The translations under genes were made by a program, and so were the position numbers. A stretch of 64,000 bases of DNA from assembly GCF_035978755.1 (NCBI RefSeq), contig NZ_CP108415.1:62001-126000 (forward strand), in the 5' to 3' direction. Positions within the stretch are counted from its first letter, which is position 1. Each line of letters starts with the position of its first letter. The DNA is from Streptomyces sp. NBC_01298. GTDB lineage: Bacteria > Actinomycetota > Actinomycetes > Streptomycetales > Streptomycetaceae. This document shows positions 32,964 through 41,150 of the stretch, one piece after another. The notes under the pieces were generated by a model. That model was not told the origin of the DNA. It searched no databases and was given only the letters and a program-made list of their open reading frames with translations.

Positions 32964-34529
32964 TCAGGCCTCCGGGGAGATGGTGATCTCGCTGGTCTTC
33001 TTGAGCTTTACTTCCGTCACTCCGCGCCCTTCGTCGAAGACCGACCGCCAGGCACCGATGACATGGAGCTCATCGGTTCCGCTGAGCCTGACGACGTGCA
33101 GTCCGGCCGCGTGCGCCTTGAGGGCCTTGCCGTACAGGTTAGAGAAAGCTTGGCTGCGGATGGTGTGTGCCCAGTCGGGGCGGACAAGGCTGTGGTTCGC
33201 GCTCGAGGTGCCAGCGGTGGAAACGAACTTGGAGTAGATGGCTTTGACGTAGAGCTCGCTGAGCTCGTCGCCCTCTGCGATGGCCTGGGCGCGGACCTCG
33301 GTGAGGGCGGTGCGGAAGTACTCCAGGAGGTGCTCGGTGCTGCCGCTCGTCCAGGACTCGTGGATCTCTGGCGGGGCGCAGAGGTTGCCGTTCTTGGGAG
33401 AAGCCAGTCGGTTGAGCAGCCTGAGGGTGGGCTCCATGATCCACAGGGGTCCGGGTTCGTCCCGGGCCCCGATGGGGTTGGGGAGATGGTCATGGTGCCA
33501 CTCGCCCGGGGTTACGAGGTGTACACCGGAGCGCTTGAGGGCGAGCGTGTTGATGGCGCCCGTGGTGTGTTCCGGCTCGCCCAGTGGCAGGTGGGTCTTG
33601 AGGGCGCTGAGGTAGGCGCCGTTCATGTCGAGTTCGTCGACGGTGTGGGTACCGGGCGCGAGCGGGAGGGTGTCCCAGCGTCGGCGCCAGTGCGGGCGGG
33701 CTTCCCAGACCTGGTTGGGCTTGGACTTGCTGGGCTTCTTGTAGATGGCGTCCGGCAGCGGCGGGTAGGCGATGACGTCGTATCGTCCTTGCGCGCGGCT
33801 GATGTCGAGGAGCTCCATGGCGTGGGGGATCGCCTTCTTCTCCAGGTAGGTCGCCGCTGCCTCCATGTCGCCGCCGGCGTCCTTGAGTGCGGCCTGGACG
33901 TTGCGGCGGAGGAAGGCCACGCAGTTGGCGTGGGTCTCCGCTCGTTCCTGACGTGGCCGCGGTTCCTTTCGCTCCCGTCGGGGCCGGTCTGGTTCAGCGC
34001 TGGCGGGCGCGGTGGTGGCGGGCTCCGGCGCTGGTGCCGCTGCGAGGGCTGCTGTTTCTCCCGCCTCCGCGCAGGCCTCGGCGGACACGTGCTGGGGGAA
34101 CCCTTCCAGGGTGGTGGTGGTGGGGAGGTTGCAGAGTACGCAGCGGGCGGGAGTCGCCAGCGTGGTGACCTCGGCCTCCAGGTCGCTGTCGTGGGGCGCA
34201 GCGGTCTGCTTGGCGGGTTCAGTATCGGCTGCGGCTTCGTCGGTGGAGGTGGTGACGAACTCTGCGAGGTGGGAAAGGCCGTGGCGGCGGGCGTAGGCGG
34301 AGCACGCCTTTTCCGGGCCTGCGAACAGGTCCAGAGGGTCGATTCCGAAATGAGCGGCGACTCGGTCGGCTTCATCGAGTCCCCACGGAGTCGCCCCCTG
34401 GCGTCGGCTCACTGCGTAGTCGGGCAAGGCGATGCCTCGGGCCAGGTCGATCTGCTGCTGCTGAGAGAGTGCGAGGAGCGCAGTGATCGCGGCACGGGTC
34501 TTGGTGAGTGTGCTTGGGCTCTGCGACAT
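32964..34529 (-). CDS. Telomere-associated protein-like (Tap-like)
   Basis: Protein of 521 aa. An HTH-like region occupies residues 15-70, then a CVLC...H patch near 130 that may bind zinc, then a charged linker. The C-terminal 300 residues have the features I remember from Tap: ELDMNGAYLSALKTHLPLG followed by HTTG (like motif A of a B-type polymerase), IHESWTSGSTEHLLEYFRTA, and RPDWAHTIRSQAFSNLYGKA. Tap brings the terminal protein to telomeres in linear replicons. It is shorter than chromosomal Tap. ATG 34529 keeps the upstream palindromes outside the coding region; ATG 34556 would not. Confidence 0.6.
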   Translation of the reverse strand: MSQSPSTLTKTRAAITALLALSQQQQIDLARGIALPDYAVSRRQGATPWGLDEADRVAAHFGIDPLDLFAGPEKACSAYARRHGLSHLAEFVTTSTDEAAADTEPAKQTAAPHDSDLEAEVTTLATPARCVLCNLPTTTTLEGFPQHVSAEACAEAGETAALAAAPAPEPATTAPASAEPDRPRRERKEPRPRQERAETHANCVAFLRRNVQAALKDAGGDMEAAATYLEKKAIPHAMELLDISRAQGRYDVIAYPPLPDAIYKKPSKSKPNQVWEARPHWRRRWDTLPLAPGTHTVDELDMNGAYLSALKTHLPLGEPEHTTGAINTLALKRSGVHLVTPGEWHHDHLPNPIGARDEPGPLWIMEPTLRLLNRLASPKNGNLCAPPEIHESWTSGSTEHLLEYFRTALTEVRAQAIAEGDELSELYVKAIYSKFVSTAGTSSANHSLVRPDWAHTIRSQAFSNLYGKALKAHAAGLHVVRLSGTDELHVIGAWRSVFDEGRGVTEVKLKKTSEITISPEA

Positions 34530-34549
34530 GGGGGAAGCATACTCGCAGA

Positions 34550-34586
34550 CTTGCACTCAGTGCAATTCTCTTGCATTGAGTGCAAG
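34550..34586. promoter_or_regulatory. Double palindromic operator of the Tap-like operon
   Basis: Two 15-bp palindromes 5 bp apart: TTGCACTCAGTGCAA (34551-34565, perfect) and TTGCATTGAGTGCAA (34571-34585, one mismatch). Together they form a larger inverted repeat. They lie 21-57 bp upstream of the start codon at 34529 and probably bind a dimeric repressor, perhaps the HTH of the Tap-like protein itself. Confidence 0.7.
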
Positions 34587-34650
34587 TCGGCCGTGTCTTT
34601 GGCTGTACTTCCCTTAACGAGCCGACGTCCCCTTGGACTTCGCGCAGACC

Positions 34651-35769
34651 TCATGGACCCAGTCGCGGTGTGCTCCCGCCCGGTCCCCCGTGGTGGGGTA
34701 GCTGCGGGTGCCTGCTCGGCTGAGGCCGCGTGCTGGCGGGCGCCTGTGGTGTCCGACGATCGCGTGCCGAAGCCTGCCCGATGAGTTGGACGATCTCGGC
34801 CAGACGGTGCGGGTCGACGTCTCGCCGACTGGCGGGATCGGCCTGCTCAAGGACCCTGTTGAGCGCGAGAAGTGTTCGAGTCCCGGGAGCGGCGGCCTCG
34901 ACCATGCGTGTGCGCTTCAGCTGTGGCTCGGACTCCGCCCGCGCCCAGTCATGGATAGCACGGGCGCGTGCTGCGGCGGTGGAGGCCGCACTGAGCACTC
35001 CCTGCCCTTCCAGGGCGAGGAGACGCTCCTGGGCGGCGGCAGCGTCGGGGTGGCCGCGGGAGGGGATCAGCGGTCCCAGCTCTTTGAGAAGCGGCTGCAC
35101 TCTGGTCACGCTGTCGTACAGCTGCGCGGCCTCCTGGGCCGCGGTGTTCATCCAGGCGTGGTCGTCACTGGAGATGCGTGCCGTGATCAGGTCGAGGACG
35201 TCGGTGGCGCGCTCCGCGGCCCCGGGGAGCTCTGGTCCGCAGGCGGCGAGGCGGTTCCAGTCCTCCACCAGTTGCGCGTCGGGGGCGTCGTCGTAGGGGA
35301 TGAGGAGGTCCGCGCGGTTGAAGGCGGCGCTGGTCTTCAGAGACTCGTTGGCGATCTCAGCGGCTGCTCGCGGTGAGATCCGGGTCTGTCGTGCTACCTC
35401 GCTGACCACTTGCACAGAGGGGTGGACGTCGGTTGCGGCGGCGAGGAGGATGCCCCAGGCTCGGCCGGCCTGAAGCGCGCTGTCGAGGGCTGGGGGTTCG
35501 TGGTCACTGGGCATGTGGCGGATGAGCCAGGCGGCCTGGGCGCGTACAAGCTCCTGTTTCCGGCTGGCTGAAGGCGCGAGGAGATCATCAAAGGCTGACT
35601 GTCGGAGCGCCTCCGTCAGCAGGTGACCGGGGGCGGCAGGTCCGTCAGGCCGCGAGACGGCTTGTGGCGTGTCGGTGGTGTCTTGGGAAAACCAGTCGAT
35701 GGCCTGCTGTACAGAGTCCCCGGGAGCTTGGGAGGCTCGCGCATCGGGTGCTGACTCATCCGCTGCCAT
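34651..35769 (-). CDS. Hypothetical helical protein
   Basis: Protein of 372 aa, mostly helical with a disordered Pro/Arg-rich tail of about 45 residues. No motif was recognised. It follows the DnaB-N-domain gene by 33 bp in the same direction, so it belongs to that operon. ATG 35769 follows CGGGAG. A role in replication is suggested only by neighbours. Confidence 0.65.
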   Translation of the reverse strand: MAADESAPDARASQAPGDSVQQAIDWFSQDTTDTPQAVSRPDGPAAPGHLLTEALRQSAFDDLLAPSASRKQELVRAQAAWLIRHMPSDHEPPALDSALQAGRAWGILLAAATDVHPSVQVVSEVARQTRISPRAAAEIANESLKTSAAFNRADLLIPYDDAPDAQLVEDWNRLAACGPELPGAAERATDVLDLITARISSDDHAWMNTAAQEAAQLYDSVTRVQPLLKELGPLIPSRGHPDAAAAQERLLALEGQGVLSAASTAAARARAIHDWARAESEPQLKRTRMVEAAAPGTRTLLALNRVLEQADPASRRDVDPHRLAEIVQLIGQASARDRRTPQAPASTRPQPSRHPQLPHHGGPGGSTPRLGP

Positions 35770-35802
35770 GGCTGGCTCCCGGGCCGGGGTGACTTGAAGC
35801 CA

Positions 35803-37470
35803 TCAGATGGTCGCCTGGTTCCCGGCGTAGCGGGACAGGTTCGGGACGGACTGCTCGTGGTGGCGCAGGGCCTCATACGTGGCCTGTTTGAGTTGAGCCT
35901 GCGTCTGGTCGATGAGCTGGCGGGGGCGGGTGGCGGGGTTCTGGGCTGCGGCTTCCATGGCGGTGCTCGCATCGCGGGCCGTGCGGCGCACGGTCATGGT
36001 GACCAGATGGCCGGCAGTCTGTTCGGCGGGCGGGACTCGAAGCGTGCGTGCCGCATAGCCGATGTTCTGGATTTCGGAATGGCTGAGCTCGGTTCCCGCC
36101 TGGCGGGCCAGGCGTTGCGCTTGGTTGGCCAGTACCCAGGGGTCCACGGCCGCACCGGGGTGGAGGGTTTGAAGAGCCTCGAACAAGTAGGCGTGCTCGG
36201 GCTGGGTGAAGTCCTGCGGTGCCAGGGCTGATGTGGGGCCGCCGGAGCGTAGTTGGTTCGGGTCTTGCATCAGGGAGATCAGCACGCGGCGTTCGGAGTC
36301 GCGGGAGGTGTAGCTGGCGTCCTGGGCGGGTTCGGCGGAGACCGGTTCGGGGGTGGGGGCGTCGTTGGCTGCTACGGGGTCCGGTGCGGCGTCGAGTCTC
36401 TCCTTGAGCTGATCCAGGGAGTACTGGCGGGTGGACAGCTCCATCGCGATCTGTCCGAGGGGTGCGTCGGACAGGCCGGTGCGACGGACCTCCCCCGCGA
36501 GTTCCTGGACAGTGGCGGGGATGCTGGGCTCGAGGATGAAGCGCAGCGCGTACTGGTCGGCGTGATCCTGGTTGGGGCAGAAGTCGGCCTGGGTCGCTCT
36601 GGCGAGATACTGAGCTATCGCCCGGTTGGTGTCGGTTCGGAGTCGTTCCTGAGCCTGAGGGTCTGCGGTCGAGCGGTGGTAGTCGTTGTAGGACAGCCGC
36701 TGGTAGATGTGCTCGATCATCGCCTGGGCCCGCTGCTCGGGGGTCAGGCTGGGGTCGGTGGCTGCGGGGAGCGCGATGGCGGGGTCGGGTCCGGTGACAA
36801 GCGCATCCCAGATCTCGGCGGTGGCAGGGTCGCCGAAGTCCTGCGGCTGGAGCCAGTAGGGGGAAGCATCCGGGGAGGATGGCTGGTAGCGGAACTTCGC
36901 GGCCCGGGCTGGATCGTTGAGTATCGCGCCGATGACGGCGACTTCCTTCTCCCGGGCAGACGCGTCGTCGGTGCGGCCTCGGGCGAGGGAGAACGGTACG
37001 CCTTCGGTGGTGCTGGGGTGCTGGGCTGCCCGGACTGTCACGTAGGCGTCGTGCCGGGCGCTGTCTGTGTTCGCTTGCCAGGTGGTGCTGGCCAGGTCGC
37101 GGAGTGCGCTGTGCATGCTGGCCCAGTATTCGGAGCTGGCGAGGGTCTCGCGGGCGTGCGGCATGCCGGCCGCCGCCATCTGCTGGTACTTCGCGTAGAG
37201 CTGCCCGGCGACCGCGTCCGCGGTCACGTGCGCCGGGTCGGCGTTGGGGAAGGCCTGCAGTCGCTGGTCGATGGCGTCAAGACCACCGTTGAGGAGGATC
37301 TCGTAGATCTCCCCCGCCCATGGGGTTCGGAAGTGCTGTGGCAGGAGCCAGTACTGCGGAGGTGAGCTGGTCCAGTTGACCAGCTGGCGTGCGGCCACGG
37401 CCCGATCCCGCAGCATGCTGCTGATCACGTTGAGCTCATGCTGGGGCTCGCCGTAGCGTTCGTTGATCAT
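35803..37470 (-). CDS. Protein with three DnaB-N-like domains and no helicase domain
   Basis: Protein of 555 aa. Three segments look like the helical N-terminal domain of the replicative helicase DnaB: residues about 12-60 (ELNVISSMLRDRAVAARQLV), about 165-225 (EKEVAVIGAILNDPARAA...YWLQPQDF...AEIWDAL) and about 400-460 (SERRVLISLMQDPNQL...LAPQDFTQPEHAYLFEALQ). In DnaB this domain forms the collar that contacts primase. No Walker motifs follow, so it cannot unwind DNA. It may interact with host DnaB or primase. ATG 37470 overlaps the upstream stop (ATGA). Confidence 0.65.
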   Translation of the reverse strand: MINERYGEPQHELNVISSMLRDRAVAARQLVNWTSSPPQYWLLPQHFRTPWAGEIYEILLNGGLDAIDQRLQAFPNADPAHVTADAVAGQLYAKYQQMAAAGMPHARETLASSEYWASMHSALRDLASTTWQANTDSARHDAYVTVRAAQHPSTTEGVPFSLARGRTDDASAREKEVAVIGAILNDPARAAKFRYQPSSPDASPYWLQPQDFGDPATAEIWDALVTGPDPAIALPAATDPSLTPEQRAQAMIEHIYQRLSYNDYHRSTADPQAQERLRTDTNRAIAQYLARATQADFCPNQDHADQYALRFILEPSIPATVQELAGEVRRTGLSDAPLGQIAMELSTRQYSLDQLKERLDAAPDPVAANDAPTPEPVSAEPAQDASYTSRDSERRVLISLMQDPNQLRSGGPTSALAPQDFTQPEHAYLFEALQTLHPGAAVDPWVLANQAQRLARQAGTELSHSEIQNIGYAARTLRVPPAEQTAGHLVTMTVRRTARDASTAMEAAAQNPATRPRQLIDQTQAQLKQATYEALRHHEQSVPNLSRYAGNQATI

Positions 37471-37811
37471 CGCGAGTTGGCCCCCGCGCTGGGGGTGTTC
37501 ACGTCGGGTGTGCCCTGCCCGCGGGGCAGGGTGGCGATGGCCGCCTGGTAGCGCTCGGCCTGCTGGTCGAGCTGGGAGGTTGCGGTCTCGTCGAGGGCAA
37601 CCCACCACTGCTCGGTCTGCCTCCACCAGCGGTTCATGTAGCGGATGGGACTTCCCTCGAAGGGCCCCATCGCTTCGGCCTTGCCGTCGGCCAGGAGCTG
37701 GTCCATGGCAGGGATGGGCATGGGTGCGGTCAGCACTCGCTGCTGGGCCGAGTCCCGCAAGGACTGCATGCGGGATGCCCAGGCTGAGGGCTCAGTGCTG
37801 GGCTCGGCCAT
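37467..37811 (-). CDS. Small helical protein upstream of the DnaB-N gene
   Basis: Protein of 114 aa, helical, with a Trp-rich centre (RYMNRWWRQTEQWWVALDE) and a Pro-rich end. Its stop overlaps the start of the 555-aa gene by 4 bp, so the two are translationally coupled and probably act together. ATG 37811 follows CGGAG. Not recognised. Confidence 0.65.
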   Translation of the reverse strand: MAEPSTEPSAWASRMQSLRDSAQQRVLTAPMPIPAMDQLLADGKAEAMGPFEGSPIRYMNRWWRQTEQWWVALDETATSQLDQQAERYQAAIATLPRGQGTPDVNTPSAGANSR

Positions 37812-38019
37812 GTCGGCTCCGTTCTCCTGCGGGTGGGACTTGTTGAGCGTGCAGAATGACGAGGCGGTGCTTCAAGCGAAGGGCGGCGTCCGGACCAAGG
37901 GGTGAGCGGAAGATGCTCCGAAATCTCTTGGTGCGTCCCGGCTGGCGGGATCACGGCCTGGTCTGCCGGGGGCGGGGTGCTGAGCTGAGTGCTGTGCCGG
38001 GCCGGCGCGAAGCTAGGGG

Positions 38020-38049
38020 TTGACCGCCGGTCTGATCGGTGTGCTTAAC
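38020..38049 (+). promoter_or_regulatory. Plus-strand sigma-70-like promoter
   Basis: TTGACC (38020-38025), 18-bp spacer, CTTAAC (38044-38049), or TTAACT with a 19-bp spacer. No ORF follows; the candidate RNA at 38055-38140 does. Confidence 0.5.
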
Positions 38050-38054
38050 TGTTG

Positions 38055-38140
38055 GAGAGACCAGTCATCTCCCAGGCCCAGCCGACGAGCTGGGCATTGA
38101 AATCCTGTGCCCTCGGGCGCGGGTATGGCTGGTCTTTTTT
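38055..38140 (+). ncRNA. Candidate 85-nt structured RNA
   Basis: A 7-bp outer stem (AGACCAG 38058-38064 with CTGGTCT 38129-38135) runs into six T residues, a rare true U-run in this GC-rich DNA. Inside is a perfect 7-bp hairpin (38076-38082 with 38089-38095). Its 3' arm can instead pair with TGCCC at 38108-38112, so two exclusive folds are possible. A consensus-like promoter lies just upstream and there is no ORF. It could be a small regulatory RNA, for example for copy control of the divergent replication genes. Confidence 0.5.
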
Positions 38141-38230
38141 CATGTGCAGGCGCTGGAGCCGGCGGCGCTCTGCAGGCGGGCTGAGCTGAGCGTGACGCAC
38201 GGGTGGGATTCGCGATCAACCACGACAGGC

Positions 38231-38268
38231 GGCTGGCTTCCTGCGGCGGTCGCCGTAGGAAGCCAGCC
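38231..38268 (-). terminator. Terminator of the small membrane protein gene
   Basis: 12-bp perfect stem (38231-38242 with 38257-38268) that extends inward by about 5 more pairs; 23 bp past the stop. Confidence 0.75.
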
Positions 38269-38291
38269 GGGCTGCAGTGCGGCTTGGGGGA

Positions 38292-38516
38292 TCAGCGGCG
38301 GGACCAGCGCGTCCAGCGGCCCGTCGTCAGGCGTTCGGTGACGAGAAGGAGCGCCAGGCACGACAGGAGCAGGCCTAGCGCCTGGGCGAGCTCGGTGGAC
38401 ATCCCGCGGTGCTTGTAGGCCAGGAGGCCGCTCACCAGGGCGAGCACAACGAACGCGAGGACGAGGACGAACTGCAGGAATGCCGCGAGGGATCGGAGAC
38501 CGTGCTGCTTCTGCAT
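38292..38516 (-). CDS. Small two-TM membrane protein
   Basis: Protein of 74 aa with two transmembrane helices: LAAFLQFVLVLAFVVLALVS and ALGLLLSCLALLLVTE, joined by a short polar loop. ATG 38516 has AGGAGG ten bases upstream. Function unknown. It lies between replication and transfer genes and could belong to the transfer machinery. Confidence 0.7.
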   Translation of the reverse strand: MQKQHGLRSLAAFLQFVLVLAFVVLALVSGLLAYKHRGMSTELAQALGLLLSCLALLLVTERLTTGRWTRWSRR

Positions 38517-38660
38517 CGGGAGGAGCCTCCTGTCGGCATCGATCCGCGCGGAGTCGGTGTGCTGTCGCGCCGTTGGCGACTGTAGCACCGGGTGATCGCG
38601 CTCTATTCGGGCGACGGCTCCGCCCTTCCCGCCGCTGGGCTTAGGCCCCCAAGCGGGGAG

Positions 38661-39368
38661 CTAGTTGGTGGCCTGCAGGAGCCGCTCTTCGATCTGAGCG
38701 CGGATCGTCTGTGTGCGGTCGGGCGTGGTCACCTCGTTGAGCATGCTGAGGAGGTCGGGGGCGGATATAACCGCCTCGTCCGGCTCGAGCTGCATCCACG
38801 TCCAGGCCGCGTTGCCGGCAGCCACCTGGGTGAGACGCATGCCGGGGCCGAGTCCGTCGTACCAGGTGAGCGCGAGCCAGGTCCAGGAAGCCGTCGCGTA
38901 GGCGTAGTCGCCTTCCAGGACCGCGAGGTCGGCGCGGAACTGCGCGGCCTTCAGCGTCCGTGGCGCCGTCTCGCCGAACTCTGCTGCGAGGTCTTGGATG
39001 AGGGCGTCTGCAGCGGGGATGGCGGTCTCGAAGTCGTGTGCTCGTCCGGCCTCGTGTGCTGTGGCGAGGCGCCGGGCCAGGTCGTTCGAGGTGGGCGAGG
39101 TCGGTGCTTCGTCGGCTGCGGTCGTGGCTTGCGTGCCGGGGGGCCGGGTGGTTCCGTCGGGCAGGACCTCGATGTCGAAGCCGGAGCCGGTTCGGTCATC
39201 ACTGACGTGCACCTGGACGGGTGTCCCGCTCCCTGCTGCTTGGATGTGGAGGATCTGCAGGAGGACCTGGGACGGGTCGATTCCATCGGGTACTACCTGG
39301 GGCTCGGCGTCGAGGCTGAGCTGGGCGTCGTGGGAGATGTGTGCCTGGTACGGGGTGATGGTGTTCAT
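38661..39368 (-). CDS. Hypothetical protein with TPR-like helices
   Basis: Protein of 235 aa. A strand-rich N-terminal part (VLLQILHIQAAG, VQVHVSDDRTGSGFDIEVL) is followed by paired helices like tetratricopeptide repeats (LARRLATAHEAGRAHDFETA; LKAAQFRADLAVLEGDYAYA). Such folds usually bind proteins. ATG 39368 has only a weak site. It lies 40 bp after the peptidoglycan hydrolase gene and may be in its transcript. Confidence 0.6.
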   Translation of the reverse strand: MNTITPYQAHISHDAQLSLDAEPQVVPDGIDPSQVLLQILHIQAAGSGTPVQVHVSDDRTGSGFDIEVLPDGTTRPPGTQATTAADEAPTSPTSNDLARRLATAHEAGRAHDFETAIPAADALIQDLAAEFGETAPRTLKAAQFRADLAVLEGDYAYATASWTWLALTWYDGLGPGMRLTQVAAGNAAWTWMQLEPDEAVISAPDLLSMLNEVTTPDRTQTIRAQIEERLLQATN

Positions 39369-39408
39369 TGGTGGTTGCCACCATGCAGGTGGCGTCCTCC
39401 TTCCGTGG

Positions 39409-40488
39409 TCAGAGCGAGAGTCCGTGGCCGCGCAGGTAGTCGACCGGGCTGATGTCGGATCCGTAGGCGGGTCCGGTGCGCGCTTCGAAGTGCAGGTGGG
39501 GACCGGTCACGTTGCCGGTCGCGCCGGATACGCCTATCTGCTGGCGGGCGGTGACGGCCTGCCCTTGGCTCACGGCGATGGAGGACAGGTGGCCGTACTG
39601 GGTGTACTTGCCGTCCGACATCTTGATGACGACTTCGTTGCCGTAGGCGCCACCCCAGCCAGCCTTCACGACGGTGCCAGTGCCTACCGCCTGGACGCGT
39701 GTGCCGGTTCCTACGGCGAAGTCGACTCCGGTGTGGCTTCCGGATGACCACATGCCGCCTCCTGCCTTGTAGGGCGTGGTGATCCGGGAGTCTTCGACGG
39801 GTAGCGCCCAGGCGCCGGTGCCCTTGCTGCCCGCGTTCTGGGCCGGGTCGCATCCCGAGGTGGTGGTGAGTACAGCGTTGCCCCAGCTCTTGACGACCAG
39901 CTCGCCGGCGGACTGCTCCCACTTGGCGTAGGCGTCGGGGAACCCGGAGCGCTGAACGGCTTGCGCGACCTTGGTCAGAGGCTTCGTCTGCCAGTCCTCG
40001 ATCTTCTCAAGTCCCGCGTAGAACTTGTTTGACGCGTACACCGCATCGGTCACTTGAGCCGGCGTTCCCCATCCCTGTGAGGGCCGCTGTTGGAACAGTC
40101 CGAGGGAGTCGAGGTCGCCGTGATTGATGTTCTCGAGGGTTGACTCCTGCATCGCGGTGGCGACGCCGATGACCGCGGCGCGAGGCGGCAGTCCGCGGCT
40201 ACGGGCCACGTTGGTGATGATGCTTGCCCACTTCTGCTGGGAGGCGTTCCAGCTGGGCATGTTCTGCTTCCCCTGAGGGTTCAGCGGAACGGTTACCGGT
40301 GCCCCCGGTGTAGCGGGGGGAATCGTCTGTTTGTCCTCGTTGACCTGAATCGCCGTGCTGCCAGTCGAGCAGGCGTCGTCCCAGCCGCCTCCGTTGGGCT
40401 TTCCGGCGCCCAGCAGGAGCGGAATGCAAAGCGCTCCGGCGAGTAGCGCAGCGAGGCCTCCCGCGCCGGCGCGCATGCCTGTGCTCAT
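39409..40488 (-). CDS. Bifunctional peptidoglycan hydrolase of the transfer system
   Basis: Protein of 359 aa with an N-terminal membrane anchor (GGLAALLAGALCIPLLLGAG). The middle domain resembles a lytic transglycosylase (AVIGVATAMQESTLENI, with Glu as likely acid, then DSLGLFQQRPSQGWG). The C-terminal domain is an M23 metallo-endopeptidase: HTGVDF, YGHLSS and HLHFE supply the zinc ligands. Together they would open the cell wall for the conjugation channel, as VirB1-like proteins do. It is divergent from the transfer operon. ATG 40488 is preferred over the ATG at 40662, which would add a non-signal-like leader. Confidence 0.85.
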   Translation of the reverse strand: MSTGMRAGAGGLAALLAGALCIPLLLGAGKPNGGGWDDACSTGSTAIQVNEDKQTIPPATPGAPVTVPLNPQGKQNMPSWNASQQKWASIITNVARSRGLPPRAAVIGVATAMQESTLENINHGDLDSLGLFQQRPSQGWGTPAQVTDAVYASNKFYAGLEKIEDWQTKPLTKVAQAVQRSGFPDAYAKWEQSAGELVVKSWGNAVLTTTSGCDPAQNAGSKGTGAWALPVEDSRITTPYKAGGGMWSSGSHTGVDFAVGTGTRVQAVGTGTVVKAGWGGAYGNEVVIKMSDGKYTQYGHLSSIAVSQGQAVTARQQIGVSGATGNVTGPHLHFEARTGPAYGSDISPVDYLRGHGLSL

Positions 40489-40838
40489 CTTCGGTCCCCA
40501 GTCGTCGATGCGTATCCCGCCACGAGGGACAGGAACCGCGTTTCCCGTGCCATGGGGTGGACCCGATACGCCGGGCGTCCCAGGGCTGCGAATGCGCCAC
40601 TGCGTCAGCCGGTGAAGCGCGGCTAGCGTCTGCGCCGAGTGAAAGCAGCAGGGAATCGACAACTCGCGCTGAATTGTATGTCACTGACAGGCGGACACGT
40701 CAACGCATTCGACGGGGAGGGGGGCTGACAGCTTCTCAATTCATCGGAGCGCTATCAATTCGGCTTGCGATTCCTGGCTGTCGACGACCGGATGTCCAGG
40801 TCCTCACAGCGGACTCGGGCAGGCGCCTGGGAGGGTTC
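40489..40838. other. Divergent promoter region of the transfer genes
   Basis: 350 bp between the hydrolase gene and the plus-strand transfer operon. It is less GC-rich than its surroundings. I see no array element and no firm -35/-10 pair. Confidence 0.4.
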
Positions 40839-41150
40839 GTGCAGGTTACACAGCAGATATTGGCCGCAGACATCGGAAGCCTGGTTGGCGGCATCAACCC
40901 CGACTGGGGTGTTTTCGGGGCTCTCGGCACCAAGGCCAAGATCATCATCGGCGCAATCATGGCGGGCGCGATTCTCTTCCTGCTTGGAAGCGCAATCGTG
41001 GGTGCCGTTCATATCCGCGTCGGAAATCAGCAGCACAACTCGATGGAGACCAAGAAGGGGCAGACCATGGTGGCCAGCTCCCTCCTCGGACTCTTCACCG
41101 TCGCTTCCATGGCGACGATCTTCACCATCGTCTACGGATTTGGAATCTGA
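40839..41150 (+). CDS. Small integral membrane protein of the transfer operon
   Basis: Protein of 103 aa with two hydrophobic helices (IIIGAIMAGAILFLLGSAIV; MVASSLLGLFTVASMATIF) separated by a polar loop (RVGNQQHNSMETKKGQ). Size, topology and first place in the operon resemble VirB2/TrbC-type subunits, but no family motif proves it. GTG 40839 has GGGAGG close by. Its stop overlaps the next start by one base. Confidence 0.65.
   Translation: MQVTQQILAADIGSLVGGINPDWGVFGALGTKAKIIIGAIMAGAILFLLGSAIVGAVHIRVGNQQHNSMETKKGQTMVASSLLGLFTVASMATIFTIVYGFGI

Noticed and set aside
38630..38660. Possible array element upstream of the small membrane protein
   Set aside because: TTG and CTAAGC blocks are present, but the third block is absent at the required distance.
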